A DNA stretch of 30,300 nt from a virus, in the IMG/VR virus record IMGVR_UViG_3300027734_000231, positions 1-30,300 of that record; one strand, written 5' to 3'. Each line of letters opens with the position of its first letter. Position 1 is the stretch's first letter. Positions 22,103 to 28,371 of this stretch are shown piece by piece. The notes beneath the pieces are model-generated. The model had not been told where the DNA came from and ran no database searches. It worked only from the letters and a program-made list of their open reading frames with translations. The position numbers were made by a program, and so were the translations under genes.

Positions 22103-22483
22103 CTATCCTTTCTGATTTGCAAATTCGTACCACATAACATAAAAGTCTTTTAAGTAATCAAGACCTTCACCTATCCTTACACACTTACCTAGAACAACTT
22201 GAAAAACATCTCCAACTTCAGTTTGTTCGTTGTCTGTGTTACCAATAATGACTAACACAGTAAATTTAGGAACTTGAGCAAAAGCCTTGAGTAGCAATTG
22301 CTGACCAGTAGCCATTTTCTCGTTAGGTTTCTTCCACTCACCGATTAGGAAGTGTCCCTTTCTTTCGCAAATCATGTCTATATTGCTAGGCAAGAAATGC
22401 GTATTTTCGGGAATCAAACCTTGGAAATCACGGAAGTCAGTATGGGTTGCATACTGATTTCTCATTGTGGTGAGGATACTCAT
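22103..22483 (-). CDS. Predicted PD-(D/E)XK nuclease
   Basis: A 126-residue protein with a nuclease-like core: Asp36 in LPSNIDMICERKGHFLIG, then Glu49-Trp-Lys51 (GEWKKP) and a following helix with GQQLLLKAF. The spacing D-(12)-E-x-K is that of the PD-(D/E)XK fold, used by recombination exonucleases and resolvases. Its start overlaps a tiny upstream frame (ATGA) just after the SSB-tip mini-protein and ERF. This context supports the partner-nuclease role in an annealase system. The exact cleavage type is unknown. Confidence 0.6.
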   Translation of the reverse strand: MSILTTMRNQYATHTDFRDFQGLIPENTHFLPSNIDMICERKGHFLIGEWKKPNEKMATGQQLLLKAFAQVPKFTVLVIIGNTDNEQTEVGDVFQVVLGKCVRIGEGLDYLKDFYVMWYEFANQKG

Positions 22484-22548
22484 TGCTCGTCCGCAAGCTG
22501 AAAAAGCCTTTGCACAACTTTCTCCTCGTAATCAGAATGGTACATCAT
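22480..22548 (-). CDS. Possible 22-residue coupled ORF
   Basis: The frame MMYHSDYEEKVVQRLFQLAD (then EQ and stop) overlaps the end of the SSB-tip gene and ends in ATGA with the nuclease start. It could be a real microprotein or a reinitiation device carrying ribosomes to the nuclease gene (GAGGAG lies inside it). Too short to prove. Confidence 0.35.
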   Translation of the reverse strand: MMYHSDYEEKVVQRLFQLADEQ

Positions 22549-22774
22549 CCTCGTGAACAATGGTTTTCTTGGGTTTATTCAAAGAAGCATCAGCGTTCTT
22601 ATTCTTGATAGACAAGGACATGAACTTCTGACCATCCTTGCTTACCTTTATCCAAGCAGATAGCCAGAACTCCACACCATCTACATTGAGTGACCCTTTG
22701 TAGTCAGGAAACTTGGCATCGTCTTTCCTGTCGTTCTTGAACAAAGAACCCCTATTATTGTTGTCGTATTCCAT
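22532..22774 (-). CDS. Mini ssDNA-binding-like protein with SSB-type acidic tip
   Basis: An 80-residue protein. Residues ~23-58 (PDYKGSLNVDGVEFWLSAWI, SKDGQKFMSLSIKN) look like a short beta barrel region. The last six residues, EDDVPF, copy the acidic tip of bacterial SSB (DDDIPF in E. coli), which docks repair and replication proteins. The N-terminus is Asn-rich (YDNNNRGSLFKND). Directly downstream of ERF and upstream of the nuclease, it probably coats ssDNA or recruits host SSB partners. It is much shorter than a full SSB, so its binding to ssDNA is inference. Confidence 0.62.
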   Translation of the reverse strand: MEYDNNNRGSLFKNDRKDDAKFPDYKGSLNVDGVEFWLSAWIKVSKDGQKFMSLSIKNKNADASLNKPKKTIVHEDDVPF

Positions 22775-22776
22775 GA

Positions 22777-23379
22777 TTAACCTTTTGCTTTCTTAATAGC
22801 TGACCTTACATTACTTGGCATCAAGCCCCACAAAGCAACCTTCTGGTCAGCCTCTAGGTTCTCTTGTTCCAACCTTACCCAAGCTGCCTTGGGGTCTTTC
22901 TCACAAGTAGCAATCAATTCAACTGCTAACTCGTCAAGATACTTTAGTATTTCAATAGGTAACTCATCTCGGATACCTTGTGCTGGCGTAATAATTACGG
23001 CTTCCTTGATAGGCGCAGAGGAATCCAGAGCGTCATGCTCAACGATTTCCATAGCCGTAACCCACAGATAGCGTCTGGTGTACGTTTCTACTGCACCAAG
23101 GTTCTGAATGGGATGGCAACCTTTAAGGTTAGCTTCTGCCATTGGGCTAGTAATGACAAGGCTAGTGCCATCGTCTGTGTCTGTAATAGTCAGGCTTGCT
23201 ATCTCAGAATCGTAGGAGACTACGCCACACAAACCGATGTTATAAAAAATCTCGGTAATCGTGGGAATAAAGTCACCAAGTTCAAAGTAGCTGTAACCAG
23301 CAAACTTGTTGTGACCAGACTTTTTGAGGGGTGCGTTTTGCAACATGATTCGTGCTGCCATTAACTTCTTGTGTACCAT
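22777..23379 (-). CDS. erf: ERF-family single-strand annealing recombinase
   Basis: A 200-residue protein. The ERF core spans residues ~5-120: SGHNKFAGYSYFELGDFIPT (21-40), EANLKGCHPIQNLGAVETY (82-100) and TRRYLWVTAMEIVEHDALD. These are the usual family landmarks. ERF proteins form rings that anneal complementary single strands, used for circularisation and recombination by phages such as P22. AGGA lies just upstream of the start. The operon supplies the matching parts: an SSB-like protein and a nuclease. The C-terminal ~60 residues are less conserved and helical. Confidence 0.85.
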   Translation of the reverse strand: MVHKKLMAARIMLQNAPLKKSGHNKFAGYSYFELGDFIPTITEIFYNIGLCGVVSYDSEIASLTITDTDDGTSLVITSPMAEANLKGCHPIQNLGAVETYTRRYLWVTAMEIVEHDALDSSAPIKEAVIITPAQGIRDELPIEILKYLDELAVELIATCEKDPKAAWVRLEQENLEADQKVALWGLMPSNVRSAIKKAKG

Positions 23380-23380
23380 T

Positions 23381-23557
23381 TTATTTTCCTTTACTTAAAT
23401 ATTCTTCAATCATTGCTTCTTTGTCATCATCGTATAAATCCTCGAAAGGTACGAAGTGGTTTTCTCCACAGCATGAGCCAGATGTTTTAGGCTCAGTACA
23501 GTAACAGCAGTAGTCACCATGCGATAAATCCTTGATTGCGTCTTGTCTTGTAATCAT
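23381..23557 (-). CDS. Small Cys-rich, probably zinc-binding protein
   Basis: A 58-residue protein from an ATG overlapping the upstream stop (ATGA) at 23557; a longer in-frame start is less likely because of this coupling. The centre has Cys17, Cys18, Cys20, Cys29, Cys30 and His34 (CCYCTEPKTSGSCCGENHFV), suggesting a metal-binding knuckle, followed by an acidic PFEDLYDDDKEAMIEEYL. This pattern recurs in small phage proteins but has no known function. Confidence 0.6.
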   Translation of the reverse strand: MITRQDAIKDLSHGDYCCYCTEPKTSGSCCGENHFVPFEDLYDDDKEAMIEEYLSKGK

Positions 23558-23709
23558 TGGATTCTTTCGATAGGCTTTGCTACAAGCCACTTGTCACCCA
23601 ACTGGCGTACTGACTTCACCCATTGTTTTTGATAGCTTCTAATGACCTCTGGAGGGGCATCGTAGGTGCTGAATATCTTACGGACATGGATTAGGTAGTG
23701 TGTGTTCAT
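23554..23709 (-). CDS. Small hypothetical protein (51 aa)
   Basis: The frame MNTHYLIHVRKIFSTYDAPP continues EVIRSYQKQWVKSVRQLGDK and ends WLVAKPIERIQ. It overlaps the preceding gene (ATGA) and the following gene (ATGA) on the leftward message and has AGGA upstream. It is basic with three aromatic clusters. No domain is recognised. The coupling on both sides supports it. Confidence 0.5.
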   Translation of the reverse strand: MNTHYLIHVRKIFSTYDAPPEVIRSYQKQWVKSVRQLGDKWLVAKPIERIQ

Positions 23710-23900
23710 TCCTCATCTCCGTCATCAGGATATTCTTCTTTATTATTTTTTTCTGCTTCAGTTTCAATTGCTACATGAGTTTTATCCCACTCACGCATTT
23801 TTATAGTATTTAAAACTAAAGTAAATTCTTGCTCTGCTGTTTTAGTTGGATTCTTAAAACCATCAGGATTTTCACTTTCTAATTCGCCTAGTGTTTTCAT
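23706..23900 (-). CDS. Small acidic hypothetical protein
   Basis: A 64-residue protein from the ATG at 23900, which has GGAGG 9 nt upstream. The frame stays open for a further 21 codons, but that would overlap the membrane gene ahead. It begins MKTLGELESENPDGFKNPTK and ends in an acidic tail (KEEYPDDGDEE). It has no recognisable domain. It shares its end with the next small gene. Confidence 0.5.
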   Translation of the reverse strand: MKTLGELESENPDGFKNPTKTAEQEFTLVLNTIKMREWDKTHVAIETEAEKNNKEEYPDDGDEE

Positions 23901-23902
23901 GT

Positions 23903-23992
23903 TCAACCCCTCCATGCCAAGAGGATACCAATGCCGCCAAAGATAACGATGGCTAACAACCACTCTGCAATTATTTCTAACTTTTCTTTCAT
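23903..23992 (-). CDS. 29-residue membrane peptide, first gene of the leftward operon
   Basis: MKEKLEIIAEWLLAIVIFGG, then IGILLAWRG: one transmembrane segment with a charged N-terminus. AAGGAG sits 7 nt before its ATG, a strong ribosome binding site, and the next start comes 2 nt after its stop. First genes of phage early operons are often tiny; superinfection exclusion or membrane-targeted host takeover is possible, but nothing in the sequence decides it. Confidence 0.5.
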   Translation of the reverse strand: MKEKLEIIAEWLLAIVIFGGIGILLAWRG

Positions 23993-24041
23993 TTGAAACT
24001 CCTTAAAAATACCCACTTACGTTTTGTTGTGGGCTGATGCA

Positions 24042-24069
24042 AGTATAGCAAACTAAACAAGCAGGTCAA
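24042..24069 (-). promoter_or_regulatory. Leftward early promoter
   Basis: On the - strand TTGACC (5/6), a 16-nt spacer and TATACT (5/6) form a strong sigma70-type promoter. Transcription should begin ~40 nt before the membrane-peptide gene. A TGTTGA half-site of the operator overlaps its -35 box, so the same repressor may act here too. Its -10 context, TTTGCTATACT, is identical over 11 bases to that of the rightward promoter. Confidence 0.7.
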
Positions 24070-24095
24070 CAACTATTTTCTAGGTACTTTCCCTA

Positions 24096-24124
24096 AGTCA
24101 ACATTTTGTTGATTTTGCTATACT
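24096..24124 (+). promoter_or_regulatory. Rightward early promoter with palindromic operator
   Basis: TCAACATTTTGTTGA (24098-24112) is a 15-bp palindrome with a 3-base centre, 6 nt before TATACT (24119-24124). The palindrome covers the expected spacer and overlaps a weak -35 (AGTCAA), so a bound dimer would block polymerase. It lies directly before the Cro-like gene, the natural autoregulatory arrangement. Transcription would begin at about the ATG. Confidence 0.7.
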
Positions 24125-24130
24125 GGAAGG

Positions 24131-24283
24131 ATGGACAAACAAACTGCTATCACACTTGCTGGCTCACAGAGTGAGCTTGCTAGAATACTCGGCATAAAAA
24201 GGGCTGCGGTCTGGCATTGGAAAGCCATCCCCCCATTACGCATTTATCAACTAAAAGAACTCAGACCAGAGTGGTTCAAATGA
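24131..24283 (+). CDS. Cro-like HTH repressor
   Basis: A 50-residue DNA-binding protein. The HTH occupies residues ~12-32 (SQSELARILGIKRAAVWHWK) and is followed by AIPPLRIYQLKEL, the form of Cro/YdaS-type mini-repressors. It begins at ATG 24131; the -10 box ends 6 nt upstream, so the message may be leaderless. It starts the rightward operon, and its stop overlaps the next start (ATGA). Cro-type repressors lower early transcription; the palindromes at 24098 and 26986 are likely targets. No partner CI is seen nearby. Confidence 0.75.
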   Translation: MDKQTAITLAGSQSELARILGIKRAAVWHWKAIPPLRIYQLKELRPEWFK

Positions 24284-24648
24284 CACAAGAAGCAGTTATC
24301 AGAGCATTACAAAACGGCCCACTTACATCCTACCAACTAGAGGATTTAACAGGCATACCAAGGCTGTCCATTGCAGCTTGTTGCACCAAGATGAGTTACA
24401 AGAAGAAATTAAAAATTGGAAAAGTTAAGATGGGACGTTCTTGGGTTTCTCAGTACACCCTAGAGCCACATATGATTGAAGCCACAAAAGCCGCCAATGA
24501 TGAGCCTTTAAACAAGCTAAATCCATTCGACATTCGCAATGCCAAGGGTATCTTTTCCAAGGCTGAATATGCAGTAATGAACGCACAAGCTGTTAGATTG
24601 CTTGGCAGACCAGTTGCAAACGAAATTACAAACAATCAATTTATCTGA
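24280..24648 (+). CDS. Winged-helix DNA-binding protein
   Basis: A 122-residue protein from the ATG overlapping the Cro stop at 24280; the frame stays open upstream but only inside the Cro gene. Residues 1-60 (EAVIRALQNGPLTSYQLEDL, GIPRLSIAACCTKM, KIGKVKMGRSWVSQYTL) have the winged HTH layout: a helix, an HTH, then a beta wing. The rest (PFDIRNAKGIFSKAEYAVMN) is a separate helical part. It could be a regulator of early genes or an accessory replication factor. Confidence 0.62.
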   Translation: MTQEAVIRALQNGPLTSYQLEDLTGIPRLSIAACCTKMSYKKKLKIGKVKMGRSWVSQYTLEPHMIEATKAANDEPLNKLNPFDIRNAKGIFSKAEYAVMNAQAVRLLGRPVANEITNNQFI

Positions 24649-24759
24649 TATAGTGTTTTGAAGCATGGATAGATACGAAGTCATGAGCGTATCGAAAAGA
24701 GAGCCTCCCCTCCTTCCATTGTTTCTTTTTGTTAGTGGGGGGACAGAGCGAGGAATATT

Positions 24760-25479
24760 ATGCTTTTACAGCCAAAGAATTGGGCAGTCTTTCAACATTA
24801 CAAAGACAGATGCCCTCCGTGGATAAAACTACATCGTGACCTGTTAAACGATAGGTCTTATATGCGCTTGCCTATTGCTAGCAAAGCACTAGCACCTATG
24901 CTCTGGTTGCTTGCAAGCGAATCAAAAGATGGCGTTTTTGATGGCTCACTAGATGAGCTAGTCTTTCGTCTGCACATTACCGAGAAAGATTACCAAGCTG
25001 GTGTAAAGCCATTGATTGATAACAACTTTTTTACAGTTGTTAGCGGAGTGCTAGCAGAACGCTTGCAGACTGCTATCCCAGAGACAGAGAGAGAGACAGA
25101 GACAGAGACAAAGAAAGAGAAGAAGACACTCGGCAAACGCCTCGCTTCTGATTTTAGTTTTCCAAAAGAATGGGAAGAATTCTGCCAAACAGAACGCCCA
25201 GAACTTAGCCCTGTTAAAACCTTTGACCAGTTCAAGGATTATTGGATAGCCCAAGCAGGTCAAAAGGGTGTGAAGCTGGATTGGTTTGCTACTTGGCGTA
25301 ATTGGGTGAGAAGCACTAACGCACCGAAAGTTAATCCTGCCGACAGAGTGAGGCTCACAGTTGCGCCATCAAATGAGCCTGACCCTACATTGTTAAAAAT
25401 TAAAGAAGATGATTTAAAGGCATCTCGTCCATCGTTAGAAACTTTGGCGAAGATGGCTGAAATAAGGAGAAAAGCATGA
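24760..25479 (+). CDS. Replication initiator, O/DnaT-like
   Basis: A 239-residue protein. Residues ~15-105 (PPWIKLHRDLLNDRSYMRLP, ASKALAPMLWLLASESKDGV) form the winged-helix region of phage replication initiators. A charged linker (ETERETETETKKEKK, 110-124) comes from a purine-only DNA run at 25081-25130. Residues ~150-195 (FDQFKDYWIAQAGQKGVKLD, WFATWRNWVRS) match the DnaT-type DNA-binding module seen at the end of such proteins. It should bind the origin and load the helicase. GAGGAA is upstream of the start; the methyltransferase overlaps its stop. Confidence 0.78.
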   Translation: MLLQPKNWAVFQHYKDRCPPWIKLHRDLLNDRSYMRLPIASKALAPMLWLLASESKDGVFDGSLDELVFRLHITEKDYQAGVKPLIDNNFFTVVSGVLAERLQTAIPETERETETETKKEKKTLGKRLASDFSFPKEWEEFCQTERPELSPVKTFDQFKDYWIAQAGQKGVKLDWFATWRNWVRSTNAPKVNPADRVRLTVAPSNEPDPTLLKIKEDDLKASRPSLETLAKMAEIRRKA

Positions 25480-26153
25480 AAGTAGAAATTGGAAACGCAA
25501 CACTTTATTTTGGTGATTGTGCGGAAGTTTTATCAATGATTGACAAAGTGGATGCTGTAATTACTGACCCTCCTTATGGAATCAATGAAAACAGTAAAAA
25601 AGTTGCAAGTCGTGGAAATATGGCTGCGCCTAAAGACTATGGACATTTTGATTGGGATAAGTCACCACCACCTGATGAACTAATTGAATTGATTAGAACT
25701 AAAGGAAAATATCAGGCTTTTTTTGGTGGAAACTATTTCACACTACCGCCAACATCTTGCTGGCTAGTTTGGGACAAACTTAATGGTGACAATGATTTTG
25801 CTGATTGTGAGTTAGCTTGGACAAATTGGCATAAAGCAGTTAGACGTTTGCAATGGCGATGGAATGGCATGATTCGTCAAGGCAATGAGGAACGATACCA
25901 TCCAACACAAAAGCCATTAGAGGTAATGAAATGGGTAATTGAACTTTGCCCTAAGTCAGACACAATTCTTGACCCATTTATGGGTAGTGGTACTACTGGT
26001 GTAGCTGCAATACAACTTGGTAAAAAATTTATAGGTATTGAGCGTGAGCAAAAGTATTTTGATATAGCTTGCAAGCGCATAGAGCAAGCTGTTGCTCAAC
26101 CACAATTGTTTGCACATGAACAACCTAAACAAATTCAAGAGGCTATGTTTTGA
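25476..26153 (+). CDS. DNA methyltransferase (N6-adenine/N4-cytosine, beta class)
   Basis: A 225-residue protein with the beta-class order. DPPY (31-34) is the catalytic motif, a variable target-recognition part follows, then HPTQKPLEVMKWVI (142-155) and the AdoMet-binding DPFMGSGTTG (166-175). No restriction partner is encoded nearby, so it is an orphan phage enzyme, probably for protection from host restriction or marking of replicated DNA. It overlaps the initiator by 4 nt (ATGA). The recognition site cannot be read from sequence. Confidence 0.88.
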   Translation: MKVEIGNATLYFGDCAEVLSMIDKVDAVITDPPYGINENSKKVASRGNMAAPKDYGHFDWDKSPPPDELIELIRTKGKYQAFFGGNYFTLPPTSCWLVWDKLNGDNDFADCELAWTNWHKAVRRLQWRWNGMIRQGNEERYHPTQKPLEVMKWVIELCPKSDTILDPFMGSGTTGVAAIQLGKKFIGIEREQKYFDIACKRIEQAVAQPQLFAHEQPKQIQEAMF

Positions 26154-26174
26154 ATCACTTTCAATGGCCTACAA

Positions 26175-26390
26175 ATGACTCCAGCAGAATTAAACCACTT
26201 CAAGGACTGCGAAGCAAAAGAGTGGATACGCAGATTCAACCAAAAGAAATTGACGATTGGCTCAAGCAAAGCGTTGCTCTGGTGGCAGGGTGTGTGCGTG
26301 GACTTGGAACGAATCAGAGGAAAGTCAGATACTTTGCTTTTGAGGGACAGAATGACGAGGCTACGAAATGAGACGAGCAGCAAGAGTTGA
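26175..26390 (+). CDS. Small conserved protein between methyltransferase and nuclease
   Basis: A 71-residue protein beginning MTPAELNHFKDCEAKEWIRR with KALLWWQGVCVDLERIRGK downstream. This pattern (an N-terminal helix, a conserved double Trp, then an Arg-rich helix) is found in many phage early regions next to VRR-NUC genes; the function is unknown. An overlapping frame from 26150 has a start coupled to the methyltransferase but an unfamiliar product, so I prefer this one. It overlaps the nuclease gene by 23 nt. Confidence 0.6.
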   Translation: MTPAELNHFKDCEAKEWIRRFNQKKLTIGSSKALLWWQGVCVDLERIRGKSDTLLLRDRMTRLRNETSSKS

Positions 26391-26634
26391 TGCAACACAA
26401 GAAGCCATTGTTAGCGCATTACGAGCAGCAGGCGCATATGTGTGGGTCATTGGTCTACCAGTTGACCTTTTGGTTGGCTACAAGGGGCATACCTTCTGCG
26501 TGGAGGTTAAATCAGGGCCTAGCAAGCGTTTAACGAAGCTACAAGCCGACTTTTTCGAGAATTGGTCTGGAAGTACCTTGGCAAGAATAGATTGCCCAGA
26601 GGCAGCACTAAGAATGATTGGAGTAGTTAAGTGA
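26368..26634 (+). CDS. VRR-NUC-type nuclease
   Basis: An 88-residue PD-(D/E)XK enzyme. Asp33 (GLPVDLLVG) and Glu46-Val-Lys48 (CVEVKSG) are the metal-binding residues. RLTKLQADFFENW and a terminal ARIDCPEAALRMIG complete the VRR-NUC fold. Family members cut branched or flap DNA, as resolvases or structure-specific nucleases. It resembles stand-alone phage VRR-NUC proteins in length. It shares its stop with the next gene (GTGA) and is the second nuclease of the genome beside that at 22103. Confidence 0.78.
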   Translation: MRRAARVDATQEAIVSALRAAGAYVWVIGLPVDLLVGYKGHTFCVEVKSGPSKRLTKLQADFFENWSGSTLARIDCPEAALRMIGVVK

Positions 26635-26963
26635 AAGCACCTTACAAAGCCATCGAATACATCATGGAAAATTCATGCAAATATGCGGAAGCTAAAGCAC
26701 AAAGAATCTACCTTGAGGAGTTCCGCAAAACAAAGAAGGCTCTGCTGATGAAGGAAGCTTTGGAGTTGGGGTTTGAAAGTGCAGTTGCTCAAGAGAGAGA
26801 AGCCTATGCCAGCGTTGACTACCAATTACTTTTAAAGGGTTTGCAGGTAGCAATCGAGAAGGAAGAAACCCTAAAATGGATGCTGGTGGCTGCTCAAATG
26901 AAAGCAGACATATGGCGTTCTGAGCAAGCCAGTGAAAGACTTGGCGTAAAAACAACAGAGTAG
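26631..26963 (+). CDS. Conserved helical protein next to the VRR-NUC nuclease
   Basis: A 110-residue all-helical protein with GTG start overlapping the previous stop (GTGA), GGAG upstream. RIYLEEFRKTKKALLMKEAL and EKEETLKWMLVAAQMKADIW form two charged helices. This family commonly follows a VRR-NUC gene in phages; it may be its partner, but no function is proved. Last gene before the second operator. Confidence 0.62.
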   Translation: MKAPYKAIEYIMENSCKYAEAKAQRIYLEEFRKTKKALLMKEALELGFESAVAQEREAYASVDYQLLLKGLQVAIEKEETLKWMLVAAQMKADIWRSEQASERLGVKTTE

Positions 26964-26983
26964 GGAAAATACTTAGATATATT

Positions 26984-27012
26984 TTTCAACAAAGTGTTGA
27001 GAAAACTATACA
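26984..27012 (+). promoter_or_regulatory. Second palindromic operator with promoter
   Basis: TCAACAAAGTGTTGA (26986-27000) has the same half-sites and the same 3-base centre as the site at 24098. It too stands 6 nt before a -10 box (TATACA, 27007-27012). The -35 region (TTTCAA) is covered by the palindrome. It drives the small accessory genes from 27060. The repeated geometry makes chance unlikely. Confidence 0.72.
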
Positions 27013-27059
27013 ATCAAGTCAGCCCAAGCAATTCGCAAGGGTACTTTTAAGGATACAAA

Positions 27060-27308
27060 ATGAAATACGAATTTGACACAACTACTGGTGAAGGCTCTGT
27101 AATCGTTACTGTCGTGATGGAATACGAGCGTGACGAAGAAGGCACTTACAACGAGAACATTGATGAAGTCTGGTTTGAAGGACGTAACGTCATGGGCATT
27201 TTTACTGACCAGCAGTTTAAAGAGTTAGAGATTGAGGGCTGTATGCGTCTTTCTAAGCACATCTTGGAAGAAGCAGACGAAGCCAAAATAGCTGCTTACG
27301 AAGGTTAA
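27060..27308 (+). CDS. Acidic hypothetical protein
   Basis: An 82-residue soluble, acidic protein (VIVTVVMEYERDEEGTYNEN, CMRLSKHILEEADEAKIAAY). AAGGA precedes its ATG. First gene after the second operator/promoter. No domain is recognised. The low pI and early placement would fit an inhibitor or adaptor, but this is only a guess. Confidence 0.6.
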   Translation: MKYEFDTTTGEGSVIVTVVMEYERDEEGTYNENIDEVWFEGRNVMGIFTDQQFKELEIEGCMRLSKHILEEADEAKIAAYEG

Positions 27309-27309
27309 T

Positions 27310-27537
27310 ATGACTGAACTTTTAAAAGCGTTTGGCTGGCGCAAGCGTCAAGCTAACGAGATAGTTGGAAAAATCAGGAATGACACTCTTGAGGAAGTTG
27401 CTTTAGAGTTTGACAGGATGAAATCTTTTGGCGATACAGCACAGAGTTTTGCTTCCTTTGTGAGGGATATGAAGTCTTGTCCACCTTGTTTAAACACTTG
27501 CAATCAAGGTAGAGATTGCCCTGCGAGGTCTGTATGA
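27310..27537 (+). CDS. Small protein with C-terminal Cys cluster
   Basis: A 75-residue protein. Residues 1-50 form helices (TELLKAFGWRKRQANEIVGK, EVALEFDRMKSFGDTA). The tail CPPCLNTCNQGRDCP has four Cys in C-x2-C-x3-C-x5-C order, likely a small zinc site. AAGG is upstream of the start. Its stop overlaps the next gene (ATGA). The function is unknown. Confidence 0.6.
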   Translation: MTELLKAFGWRKRQANEIVGKIRNDTLEEVALEFDRMKSFGDTAQSFASFVRDMKSCPPCLNTCNQGRDCPARSV

Positions 27538-27737
27538 CACAAGATGAAATCATTGAGATGGCTAGACAGGCGCAAATGCCATTTTATTGGCGTACAGGTG
27601 AAATCACATACTTGGACAAACTTGAAGACTTTGCCAAGCTAGTCGCAGAGCATGAGCGTGAGGCGTGTGCAAAGATTGCTGAAAACACCAAAGCCCCTTT
27701 TACTGCCACAGCCATTCGAGCAAGGGGACAAGAATGA
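27534..27737 (+). CDS. Small modular accessory protein
   Basis: A 67-residue protein starting at the ATG that overlaps the previous stop; an earlier in-frame start would break this coupling. The pattern MTQDEIIEMARQA... FAKLVAEHEREACAKIAENT and final AIRARGQE is widespread in short phage early genes of gammaproteobacterial and betaproteobacterial phages. It looks like a helical module with no enzyme motif. It ends in ATGA with the next gene. Confidence 0.6.
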   Translation: MTQDEIIEMARQAQMPFYWRTGEITYLDKLEDFAKLVAEHEREACAKIAENTKAPFTATAIRARGQE

Positions 27738-28093
27738 CACAGACAGAAGCATTACGCCTTGCATTGGAGGCGTTGGAATATGCTGGGCCATCATGGATAG
27801 AAGCAAGACAACCCGCCATCACCGCCATAAAAGAAGCCTTAGCCAACGAAGCCCTCGACAAGATGGCAGAGAACGCCAGAGAGTTAGGGCTGGACTATGA
27901 GCCAGAGCAACCAAAGATAAGAACAGGCAATTGTTTGCGGGTAGGTGTTTGCGCTTCAGAGGGCCACAAGATTCAACCACAGCGCAAGCCGCTTACGGAT
28001 GAGGAGATTCAAGATGCTTTGCTTGGTTATCGGTTGGTAGATGCGATAGATATTGCCCGAGCCATTGAATCTGCACATGGAATTAAAGGGTAA
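27734..28093 (+). CDS. Modular accessory protein with LTDEE motif
   Basis: A 119-residue protein. The N-terminal helix block TEALRLALEALEYAGP, ITAIKEALANEAL is one module. A central Cys-containing part (NCLRVGVCASEGHKI) and a C-terminal KPLTDEEIQDALLGYRLVDA, DIARAIESAHGIK make another. The same 'LTDEE' helix reappears in the next gene, so these genes are built by exchange of small modules. It begins by ATGA overlap. Function unknown. Confidence 0.6.
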   Translation: MTQTEALRLALEALEYAGPSWIEARQPAITAIKEALANEALDKMAENARELGLDYEPEQPKIRTGNCLRVGVCASEGHKIQPQRKPLTDEEIQDALLGYRLVDAIDIARAIESAHGIKG

Positions 28094-28095
28094 GC

Positions 28096-28371
28096 ATGAC
28101 AGACGAGCAAAGATTGCAAATGATTACTGAACAATTACTTATTGTTAGGGACAACTTGTTTCGTGGCATGAGTAAGTCAATTCAAAAACTACAAGCCCGA
28201 AGTATCAACGAAGTGCTTGAATTAGAAAACTTCACACAATCACCACAGCGCACATGGGTTGGGCTGACAGATGAAGAAATGCAAAGCATTGCTTTTGAAT
28301 CAGCAGATGCGTTGTCGGCAGTTTTTGTTGCAGAAGCCAAACTAAGGAGTAAAAATGAAAGTAAGAATTAG
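28096..28371 (+). CDS. Modular accessory protein with LTDEE motif
   Basis: A 91-residue helical protein. It carries TWVGLTDEEMQSIAFESADA, related to the KPLTDEEIQDA segment of the upstream gene. The first half is a helix of unknown kind (LQMITEQLLIVRDNLFRGMS). Its end overlaps the start of the next gene by 17 nt. No function is recognised. Confidence 0.55.
   Translation: MTDEQRLQMITEQLLIVRDNLFRGMSKSIQKLQARSINEVLELENFTQSPQRTWVGLTDEEMQSIAFESADALSAVFVAEAKLRSKNESKN

Noticed and set aside
24649-24759. Gap before the initiator with CTCCCC ... GGGGGG pairing
   Set aside because: The stem is short with a long loop, and no T-run follows; neither a terminator nor a clear promoter can be claimed.
25081-25130. 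Purine-only run of gagaca-type units as a possible origin element
   Set aside because: It encodes the charged linker of the initiator; no iterons or AT-rich unwinding stretch could be made out, so an origin claim is not supported, although lambda-type origins do lie inside initiator genes.
26150-26371. 73-codon frame whose ATG overlaps the methyltransferase stop
   Set aside because: Start position is attractive, but the product has no family pattern, while the overlapping frame at 26175 gives a conserved phage protein form.
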